Assembly (NCBI GenBank): GCA_003973265.1
Contig: QNYZ01000055.1
Span: 1-36,433, forward strand
DNA from: Deltaproteobacteria bacterium
Lineage (GTDB): Bacteria > Desulfobacterota > Desulfobacteria > Desulfobacterales > QNYZ01
DNA length: 36,433 bases
Reading direction: 5' to 3'
Notes under the pieces: generated by a model
Seen by the model: only the letters and a program-made list of their open reading frames with translations
The model's database searches: none
Told to the model about the DNA's origin: nothing
Shown here: one piece after another, positions 30,833 to 36,433 of the stretch
Numbering within the stretch: position 1 is the first letter of the stretch
Layout: every line of letters begins with the position of its first letter
Translations under genes and position numbers: made by a program

Positions 30833-31336
30833 TTAGAATCTTAAATATGGTTTAATCTTTTTCAGGGTCTCCTCACCAATTCCATCAATATTCATCACAT
30901 CGTCCAGGTTTTTCAATTTTCCCCTTCTCCGCGCTTTCATAATGGCTTTGGCTTTTACTTCTCCGATACCGGGCAGGGTCATCAACTCATCCTCGCCGGC
31001 CTTGTTGATATTGATCTTTCCCTTGGGCAGCGCCTTGGTTGTTTCCCTGGCCTTGGAGGTTGCTTTTTTCCCGGCTTTTTTAGCGTTCTTTTTGACGGCA
31101 GCTGTTTTCTTTTTGGTTCTCTTTTTGGCTGTGTCGGTTTTCTTTTTAGCGGTTTTTTTTACCTTTTTTTTCGCTTTAGACGTCGTTTTTTTTGTTTTTT
31201 TCTTTGCCTTTTTAACGGTTTCCTCGGCCTTGCTCTTTTTCTTGCTGGTGGCCATGACAGGCGTTGTAGAGACCAGCGCAAATGCAAACAGGGCCATCAA
31301 GGCGATCAGCAGGGTTGTTGTCTTTTTCAGTTTCAT
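30833..31336 (-). CDS. Secreted lysine-rich, histone-H1-like protein with ComEA helix-hairpin-helix domain
   Basis: This 167-residue protein has three parts. Residues 1-29 are a signal peptide (MKLKKTTTLLIALMALFAF, ending VMA). Residues 30-105 are a low-complexity K/T/A tract (KKKTKKTTSKAKKK and similar), like a histone H1 tail. Residues 108-167 are a ComEA-type tandem helix-hairpin-helix (ININKAGEDELMTLPGIGEVKAKAIMKAR, MNIDGIGEETLKKIKPYL). The family binds DNA without sequence preference, often at the cell surface for uptake. The basic tract would strengthen that. A GGAGGG site precedes the ATG at 31336. A role in DNA uptake or extracellular DNA matrix is inference. Confidence 0.85.
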   Translation of the reverse strand: MKLKKTTTLLIALMALFAFALVSTTPVMATSKKKSKAEETVKKAKKKTKKTTSKAKKKVKKTAKKKTDTAKKRTKKKTAAVKKNAKKAGKKATSKARETTKALPKGKININKAGEDELMTLPGIGEVKAKAIMKARRRGKLKNLDDVMNIDGIGEETLKKIKPYLRF

Positions 31337-31530
31337 CGAAGCCCTCCCTTTATATAGATGAATAAATAAAGTTCATTGGCATCATGCCAGTATATCACAG
31401 AAAGTACAAGCAATTTTCCTGCCGGAAAACATTCTCAACGCAAAAAAGAACAGATGCCGGACGATTATTTGCCGATAAGGACCGGATCGATATCTTTCGC
31501 AGCTATGAAATTTGCCCCGGTTCATGGGAT
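31337..31530. other. Intergenic stretch without a supported gene
   Basis: Nothing with family resemblance is seen on either strand. The stretch holds the promoter side of the comEA-like gene and the 3' side of the amidohydrolase gene. A plus-strand frame through it is the reverse of the amidohydrolase end. Confidence 0.4.
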
Positions 31531-32865
31531 TTACCCCAACCGGATCAGCTTTCCGATTCTCATGGCATCATCAATAATTTCATCGAGGTTTAAGGTGGTT
31601 AATTTTCCCTGGGCGACGAGTATCTGTCCTGCTGCCACCGAATACGCCACATCCGCACCCCGTACCGAATAAACCACGTGAGATTCGGGATGGTACAATG
31701 GCACCAGGTGAGGGCGATGGGTATCGAGGACGACCATATCGGCCTGTTTTCCAACTTCAAGCGAACCGGTGATGTCGCCCAGGCCGATAGCCCGGGCACC
31801 GTTTATGGTTGCCATTCTGATCACGGTCTCTGCATCAAGGACGGTGGGGTCTTCCAGCCGGCCTTTATGAATTTTGGCCGCCGTATCCATTTCGCCAAAC
31901 AGATCGAGATCGTTGTTGGACGCACAGCCATCGGTGCCCAGCCCCACGGTGATTTTTTCTTCCAGAAGCGCCGGGACCGGGGCAATCCCGGCGCCCAGTT
32001 TCATGTTGCTCTCAGGGTTGTGGGACACGGTGGCGGCGGTGGCGGCAATCGTGGAAATATCTGTTTCGGAAAGATGAACCGCATGAATCAGCAGGGTGTT
32101 TTTGTCCAGGATACCCACCTGGTCAAGGTAGGCAACCGGTGACACCCCGTGTTCGGCCAGGCATTGCCCGGTTTCGTTGCGGGTTTCGGCGACGTGGATC
32201 TGGAACAACACCCCCTGGTCGCTCGACAGCTGTTTGGCGGCTTCAAGGGTTTTTGCACTGCAGGTATATGGAGAATGGCAAAACACAGAAGGGATAATCA
32301 GCGGGGAACGGTCTTCCCATTGCTTGAGAAAATCGGCGGCAGATTGAATATTTCTCGATGGGTCGGGCACCCCGGGTGCGGGAAAGTCAATCACCCCCTG
32401 GCCGAGAACCGCCCGCAGCCCGGTCTGGTAAATGGCCTCGGCCACATGGGTTTCATGAAAATATCCGTCGCAGCAGGTGGTTGTCCCCGACAGCAGCATT
32501 TCCGCTGCGCCCAGCAAAGCCCCTGTCCGGACCATGTCGGGATTGACATGCCGGCCCTCGGCGGGAAAGATGTGTTCGTTGAGCCAGATTTCCAGGGGAA
32601 GGTCGTCCGCCAGCCCTCTGAGCAGGGTCATGGGCAGATGGCTATGGGTATTGACCAGCCCCGGCATGATAATACCCCCTCGGGCATCGATGATTTTGTC
32701 CCCATTCATGCCTTTCCCCGGGACCGGCAGCGGAGTGTCGGGCGGGCTGCTTTCAACCCGGACAATCCGGGAACCCTTAACACAGATCATTCCATCTTCG
32801 ATGACATCGCTGGTATCATTTTGGGTTAAAATCGTACCATTGTGAATGATAAGATCGTAGACCAT
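31531..32865 (-). CDS. Amidohydrolase of the MTA/SAH deaminase (ATZ/TRZ) family, copy 1
   Basis: This 444-residue protein has the metal-dependent deaminase/chlorohydrolase pattern: IMPGLVNTHSHLPMTLLRGLADDLPL with the HxH pair (residues about 72-74), HSPYTCS, FQIHVAETRNE, LIHAVHLSETDI, VSHNPESNMKLGAGIAPV and the metal Asp in LGTDGCASNNDLDLFGEMD. Closest known types are 5'-methylthioadenosine/S-adenosylhomocysteine deaminase and aminofutalosine deaminase; triazine hydrolases share the fold. It is divergent from, and a clear paralogue of, the gene at 33030. The substrate cannot be fixed. Confidence 0.92.
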   Translation of the reverse strand: MVYDLIIHNGTILTQNDTSDVIEDGMICVKGSRIVRVESSPPDTPLPVPGKGMNGDKIIDARGGIIMPGLVNTHSHLPMTLLRGLADDLPLEIWLNEHIFPAEGRHVNPDMVRTGALLGAAEMLLSGTTTCCDGYFHETHVAEAIYQTGLRAVLGQGVIDFPAPGVPDPSRNIQSAADFLKQWEDRSPLIIPSVFCHSPYTCSAKTLEAAKQLSSDQGVLFQIHVAETRNETGQCLAEHGVSPVAYLDQVGILDKNTLLIHAVHLSETDISTIAATAATVSHNPESNMKLGAGIAPVPALLEEKITVGLGTDGCASNNDLDLFGEMDTAAKIHKGRLEDPTVLDAETVIRMATINGARAIGLGDITGSLEVGKQADMVVLDTHRPHLVPLYHPESHVVYSVRGADVAYSVAAGQILVAQGKLTTLNLDEIIDDAMRIGKLIRLG

Positions 32866-32917
32866 GTGCGTACTCCGTTAATGTTGCGGTGGACAGAGAA
32901 GAGAATGCCTTGCCATT

Positions 32918-32936
32918 AGACACGCTCGCCGTGTCT
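32918..32936. other. Short palindrome between the divergent amidohydrolase genes
   Basis: AGACACG (32918-32924) pairs with CGTGTCT (32930-32936) around CTCGC. It lies between the two starts and upstream of the plus-strand promoter candidate, so it could be an operator or a transcript hairpin. Confidence 0.4.
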
Positions 32937-32949
32937 GTCGAAAAGTATA

Positions 32950-32977
32950 TTGACTTACAGCGGATCGGATGGATAAT
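32950..32977 (+). promoter_or_regulatory. Candidate sigma70 promoter for the plus-strand amidohydrolase
   Basis: TTGACT (32950-32955), 16 bases, then GATAAT (32972-32977) resemble a sigma70 promoter 52 bases before the ATG at 33030. Confidence 0.5.
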
Positions 32978-33029
32978 AACGAGATTACAAAAATTTGTCC
33001 ATTGAGTTTTGCTGAAAAGGGAAAAGGCC

Positions 33030-34343
33030 ATGGAATGGGTGGATCTGGTGGTACAAAACGGTATGGTTCTGACCATGGACGATCAGAATACAACCTGGAA
33101 AGATGGATATGTCGGCATTAAAGCCGGAAAAATTACGCATATCGGTGCGGGGCCGGCTCCGTTCCGGGCGGGCCGAATCGTCGACGCCGGGGAAGGATTG
33201 ATCCTGCCGGGGCTGGTCAATGCGCATACCCACGCGGCCATGAGTCTGTTTCGCGGTCTGGCCGATGACCTGCCGTTAATGGACTGGCTGGAGAACTATA
33301 TCTTTCCGGTGGAACAACAGATGGATGCCGATTTTGTCTTTGCCGGCACGCAGCTGGCGTGTGCCGAGATGATTTTGTCGGGCACCACCACTTTTTGCGA
33401 TATGTACCTGTTTGCGAACGAGGTGGCCCGGTCCGCGAACCAGGCCGGCATGCGGTGCCTGGTGGGCGAGGTTTTGTACGATTTTCCCTCTCCCAACTAC
33501 GGGCCTGTTGAAGCCGGACTTGCCTGCACAGAGCAGTTGATTGAAACATGGCGGGACAATCCATTGGTTTCCATTGCCGTGGAACCGCATTCATTGTACA
33601 CTTGCAGCCCGGATCTTCTGGTACAGACGCAGGAACTGGCAAGCCGCCATGATGTACCACTGATTATTCATCTGGCCGAAACGGCTGCCGAAACCGAAGA
33701 AGTATTAAAGCGAAGCGGCAAAAGGCCAGTTGCCTTCCTGTCGTCCCTGGGATTGTTAACACCGCGATTGATTGCCGATCATGTGGTTCATGTGAATCCG
33801 GACGAGATCGAACTGCTGGCCGAATCAGGCGTGCGGGTGGTACATAATCCGGAAAGCAATCAGAAACTCGCATCGGGTTTTGCGCCGGTTTCGAGGATGA
33901 TTGCCCGGGCTATTCCCATGGGCCTTGGCACGGATGGCTGTGCCTCCAACAACAATCTCGATCTGTTTGGTGAAATGGATACGGCCGCAAAAGTAGAAAA
34001 GGCCAATACGCTGGACCCCACCGTGATGAGCGCGGAAACCGTTTTACGGATGGCCACGATTGGAGGCGCGCGGGTGCTGGGCATGCAGGACCGGATCGGT
34101 TCTCTGGAAATCGGAAAACAGGCCGACATCATCGTGATCGATACGTACAAGCCCCATCTGACGCCCATGTACCATCCCTATTCGCAACTGGTCTATTCCG
34201 CAACCGGGCAGGATGTCTGCCATTCAATCATCAATGGCCAGATCGTGATGGCGGATCGGCAGCTGAAGACGCTTGACCTGGGAGATGTGCTGGCAGCGGC
34301 TGAAGAAAAAGCCATATTGGTGAAGCAGTGGATTGCCCGGTAG
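33030..34343 (+). CDS. Amidohydrolase of the MTA/SAH deaminase (ATZ/TRZ) family, copy 2
   Basis: The protein has 437 residues from the ATG at 33030 (GAAAAGG just upstream; an earlier TTG at 33009 is less likely). It has the full metal set: LVNAHTHAAMSLFRGLADDLPLMDWLENYIFP, EPHSLYTCSPD, IIHLAETAAETEE, ADHVVHVNPDEI, VVHNPESNQKLASGFAPV and LGTDGCASNNNLDLFGEMDTAAKVEK. Its core is near-identical in motif to copy 1, but the specificity loops differ. Two such paralogues side by side suggest different substrates, for example MTA/SAH and another aminated purine or heterocycle. A role in the catabolic cluster is possible but unproven. Confidence 0.92.
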   Translation: MEWVDLVVQNGMVLTMDDQNTTWKDGYVGIKAGKITHIGAGPAPFRAGRIVDAGEGLILPGLVNAHTHAAMSLFRGLADDLPLMDWLENYIFPVEQQMDADFVFAGTQLACAEMILSGTTTFCDMYLFANEVARSANQAGMRCLVGEVLYDFPSPNYGPVEAGLACTEQLIETWRDNPLVSIAVEPHSLYTCSPDLLVQTQELASRHDVPLIIHLAETAAETEEVLKRSGKRPVAFLSSLGLLTPRLIADHVVHVNPDEIELLAESGVRVVHNPESNQKLASGFAPVSRMIARAIPMGLGTDGCASNNNLDLFGEMDTAAKVEKANTLDPTVMSAETVLRMATIGGARVLGMQDRIGSLEIGKQADIIVIDTYKPHLTPMYHPYSQLVYSATGQDVCHSIINGQIVMADRQLKTLDLGDVLAAAEEKAILVKQWIAR

Positions 34344-34393
34344 ATAACAGGCCCCGGACCCCATTATCCCAGGGCGGCATCCCTGAGATCCAA

Positions 34394-35209
34394 TCACCCC
34401 AAAGCGACATCAAGGATCATCATGACCGCAAAACCCGTCATGGTGGACAGCGTGACCAGGTCGATATGCTTTTCGTTTCGCTGGGATTCAGGGATGAGTT
34501 CTTCCACTACGACAAAAATCATGGCGCCGGCCGCAAAACAGAGTGCATAGGGCAGGACACTCTGCATACGTAAAACAAATACGGCGCCGATAACACCGGC
34601 AACCGGCTCTACCATCCCGGACGCCTGTCCCAGGAGAAAGCTTTTCGTTCTCCCCATGCCCTCTCGTCTCAGGGGCAGGGAGACGGCAGCGCCTTCCGGG
34701 AAGTTCTGGAGGCCGATTCCAATGGCAAGTGCGATTGCACCGCCCATCGTCGCAGAAGATAACCCGGCCGACACTGCCCCAAAAGCGACGCCGATGGCAA
34801 GGCCTTCAGGAATATTATGCAGCGTGATCGCAAGAACCAGCAGGGTGCTTCTCTGCCAGGATGTCTTGATCCCTTCACTTTTATCAATGGCCAGGCCCAG
34901 GTGAAGATGCGGCAGTAAACGGTCCGTCAGGCGCATGAAGATTCCTCCGCCCATAAACCCGATGGCGGCGGTCAACCAGGGGGTGTTCCCCATTTGCTGA
35001 GCCATTTCTATCCCCGGTGCAAGCAGTGACCAGAAGCTGGCAGCGATCATGACGCCCGCGGCAAAGCCGAGCATTGAATCCATGAGTTTTGGATTGATTG
35101 TCTTTGTAAAAAGAACGAGGGTTGCACCTGCCGCTGTTACCCCCCAGGTAAAAAGCGTGGCCATCAGCGCCTGCGTGACGGGACTGTATTGTTGAATAAA
35201 GTCGATCAT
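34394..35209 (-). CDS. ZIP-family divalent metal transporter
   Basis: This 271-residue membrane protein has about eight hydrophobic segments. The ZIP metal-path motifs are HNIPEGLAIGVAFGAVSAG (helix 4) and GLQNFPEGAAVSLPL (helix 5), with FVVVEELIPESQ further on. A histidine pair LLPHLHLG sits in the cytoplasmic loop. It resembles GufA/ZupT-type carriers that move zinc, iron or other divalent ions inward across the inner membrane. It overlaps no neighbour and is convergent with the amidohydrolase. No Zur or Fur box was recognised. Confidence 0.92.
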   Translation of the reverse strand: MIDFIQQYSPVTQALMATLFTWGVTAAGATLVLFTKTINPKLMDSMLGFAAGVMIAASFWSLLAPGIEMAQQMGNTPWLTAAIGFMGGGIFMRLTDRLLPHLHLGLAIDKSEGIKTSWQRSTLLVLAITLHNIPEGLAIGVAFGAVSAGLSSATMGGAIALAIGIGLQNFPEGAAVSLPLRREGMGRTKSFLLGQASGMVEPVAGVIGAVFVLRMQSVLPYALCFAAGAMIFVVVEELIPESQRNEKHIDLVTLSTMTGFAVMMILDVALG

Positions 35210-35400
35210 CTTATGCCCTTTTCACCTTCGCATCTGGTTTCGTCCATGTAAAAACATCGAGACAGAATTACAGATTTAATGAAAAGCCGTCATATCCGGT
35301 TTCAGGAACGGATGGGGCAGGCTGTTTCTTCAGTGTCAAGTGCTTTTTCGATAGATGAGCGTCGTCAAATCAGGTATAAATCTATTCAGGTTATATCCCT

Positions 35401-35514
35401 CGCCGCTTGTGGCGCTAAAGCCGGAGAACTATCGTCTCTTTCAGGGTCAAACTTCCCGCAGCGTGCTGCGGGCGGAGTTCATTCAATAAATACCCCGTCC
35501 GCTGGCGGCGGGGT
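35401..35514. repeat. Cluster of three REP-like palindromes
   Basis: The 315-base gap 35210-35524 contains no gene but three GC-rich hairpins: CGCC-GCTTGT-GGCG (35401-35414), CCCGCAGC-GT-GCTGCGGG (35455-35472, perfect 8-base arms) and ACCCCG...CGGGGT (35492-35497 with 35509-35514). The last two are linked by GTTCATTCAATAAATA. Compact palindromes with a conserved AT linker are typical of REP/BIME units mobilised by RAYT transposases; a RAYT stub lies at 4409. They could also terminate the convergent or flanking transcripts. Confidence 0.6.
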
Positions 35515-35524
35515 CGATTATTAT

Positions 35525-36007
35525 CTATTCGCTCAATTTGAGAGAAAATTTTGCTACCCTGTTTCCAAGAAGTCTGCCGTGCACCAGGTTTTTTTCTTCC
35601 GGTTTTCCCACACACGACACCCCGTAATGGCCGGTCGCCGCCATGGGGTCGCCAACGATGGCCATCCCGTATATCATCAGGGCCTGGAGAATGGAAAACA
35701 GGGTTGTTTCTTTTCCGCCGGTCACATCGCCAGCGGTTGTAAACGCGGCGCCGATCTTATTTTCCATTTTCTTTCGAACACTTACAAATTCATCAAACAC
35801 CTGCTTTAATTGAGCGGCCATGGTTCCGAAATAGACCGGAGAGCCGGCTATAACGGCATCTGCTTCCAGAAAATCTTCTTTTGAGACCTGGTCTGTTTTT
35901 TTCAATACCGCCTCAGCCCCTGATACTTCATCCACGCCGGCCGCAATGGCTTCGGCAAGTCTTCTGGTATTTCCACCCTTGGAATAATATAGTACCAATA
36001 CCTTCAT
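35525..36007 (-). CDS. Flavodoxin-like FMN protein (WrbA / NAD(P)H:quinone reductase type)
   Basis: The protein has 160 residues from the ATG at 36007, chosen over a GTG at 36019. It has the FMN phosphate loop LVLYYSKGGNTRRLAEAI, the isoalloxazine loop GSPVYFGTMAAQLKQVFDEF and a TTAGDVTGGKETTLFSILQALMIYGMAIVG segment like WrbA/YwqN-type reductases. It transfers electrons or reduces quinones in the cytoplasm. The REP-like palindromes lie just after its stop. No redox partner is beside it. Confidence 0.88.
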   Translation of the reverse strand: MKVLVLYYSKGGNTRRLAEAIAAGVDEVSGAEAVLKKTDQVSKEDFLEADAVIAGSPVYFGTMAAQLKQVFDEFVSVRKKMENKIGAAFTTAGDVTGGKETTLFSILQALMIYGMAIVGDPMAATGHYGVSCVGKPEEKNLVHGRLLGNRVAKFSLKLSE

Positions 36008-36103
36008 CTTTTCTCTCACAGTCGTTTTAGAATAAATATTTGTATAGACGCTTTATTTGCGTCAATTCAACGGTGCCATCCTTACGGTTTTGCCTGCTAT
36101 TTC

Positions 36104-36433
36104 TCAGGTTTTCTTCGTATTCAGCAAATCTTTCAGCCCCGCGAAAGGCATATTGCCGGAATTTGTATTTTTTTCGTCTCCGGCCGGTGCTGATTTGTCG
36201 TACCAGTCTGCCACCTGGTGCCGTGAATGTTCATTCTCGTGACAGTAAATACATAACAGTTCCCAATTGCTGCCATCCGGCGGATTGTTATCGTGGTCAT
36301 GGTCTTTATGGTGAACCGTTAGCTCCCGAACTTTTTTGCCGGAAAACTCCCGGCCGCATTTTGCACAGACCCACGGGAACATCTTGAGTGCCCGGCCCCG
36401 GTAGGTCTTTTCCTGCCGCTCCCGCTCCTTCCG
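36104..36433 (-). CDS. YajD-like HNH nuclease, 5' end outside the window
   Basis: The reading frame is open to the window edge, so the gene is partial. The visible 110 codons include RGRALKMFPWVCAKCGREF, RELTVHHKDHDHDNNPPDG and SNWELLCIYCHENEHSRHQ. This is the CxxC...HH...N...CxxCH...H pattern of small HNH proteins like E. coli YajD, including the C-terminal PFAGLKDLL. The internal ATG at 36382 is not the real start because conserved residues lie before it. Its cellular role is not known. Confidence 0.88.
   Translation of the reverse strand, partial: RKERERQEKTYRGRALKMFPWVCAKCGREFSGKKVRELTVHHKDHDHDNNPPDGSNWELLCIYCHENEHSRHQVADWYDKSAPAGDEKNTNSGNMPFAGLKDLLNTKKT

Noticed and set aside
30598..30855. 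Possible rdhB-like anchor gene after the dehalogenase-like gene
   Set aside because: The 85-residue frame is not hydrophobic, overlaps the ends of both neighbours and has no RdhB resemblance.
35279..35809. A 176-codon plus-strand open frame
   Set aside because: It runs through the REP-like palindromes and into the antisense of the flavodoxin gene, and has no domain.
36040..36387. A 115-codon plus-strand open frame
   Set aside because: It is the reverse of the HNH gene, whose zinc and HNH motifs on the minus strand are unmistakable.

Overview
The window looks like chromosomal DNA of an anaerobic, metabolically versatile bacterium, most probably a sulfate-reducing or syntrophic member of the Desulfobacterota (Desulfosarcina/Desulfococcus-like). 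This is inferred from the mix of genes: split B12-dependent acyl-CoA mutase, biotin carboxyltransferase, several CoA-activating enzymes, a molybdenum hydroxylase, a TRAP transporter, a reductive-dehalogenase-like Fe-S protein and the many degraded IS/REP remnants. No rRNA, tRNA or CRISPR array was seen.

Layout. (1) 1-4500 is a graveyard of mobile DNA. It holds an AT-rich fragment resembling a polysaccharide deacetylase, a complete IS66-family element (208-2710), an xre-hicBA toxin-antitoxin operon whose toxin end was cut by that IS66, a small hypothetical gene, a DnaG-type CHC2 zinc-finger gene interrupted by what look like the ends of an emptied IS21-family element, and a 29-codon stub of a REP-associated (RAYT) transposase. 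(2) 4535-6510 holds a class I aminotransferase and, convergent to it, a small ABC/AAA-type ATPase. (3) 6808-28248 is the core: one strand, about 15 genes, starting from a near-consensus sigma70 promoter whose -10 is covered by a 17-bp palindrome of the FCD-GntR type. Gene order is biotin carrier, carboxyltransferase, acyl-CoA dehydrogenase, CaiB/BaiF CoA-transferase, GntR/FCD regulator, B12-binding mutase small subunit, mutase large subunit, HyuA, HyuB, PaaK-like CoA ligase, molybdenum hydroxylase FAD subunit, FadD-like acyl-CoA ligase, molybdenum hydroxylase 2Fe-2S subunit, molybdopterin subunit, and TRAP DctP-DctQ-DctM. (4) 28321-34343 is an accessory tail: an internally deleted SLC13 permease, a cytoplasmic reductive-dehalogenase-like protein, a secreted lysine-rich helix-hairpin-helix protein, and two divergent paralogous amidohydrolases. 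(5) 34394-36433 holds a ZIP metal transporter, a patch of REP-like palindromes, a flavodoxin-like reductase and the 3' part of a YajD-like HNH gene running off the window.

How the core may work (inference). The TRAP system imports an organic acid. One or both ligases make its CoA ester. The three-subunit molybdenum hydroxylase, whose 2Fe-2S gene overlaps the ligase gene, hydroxylates it. HyuA/HyuB either opens a lactam/imide ring or carboxylates a ketone at the cost of ATP. Acyl-CoA dehydrogenase and CoA-transferase process a dicarboxylyl-CoA. The mutase rearranges its carbon skeleton: it keeps the Tyr/Arg pair that binds a carboxylate in methylmalonyl-CoA mutase. The biotin carrier plus carboxyltransferase then remove or transfer CO2. 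I do not recognise this exact combination as a described pathway, and the substrate cannot be named from sequence alone.
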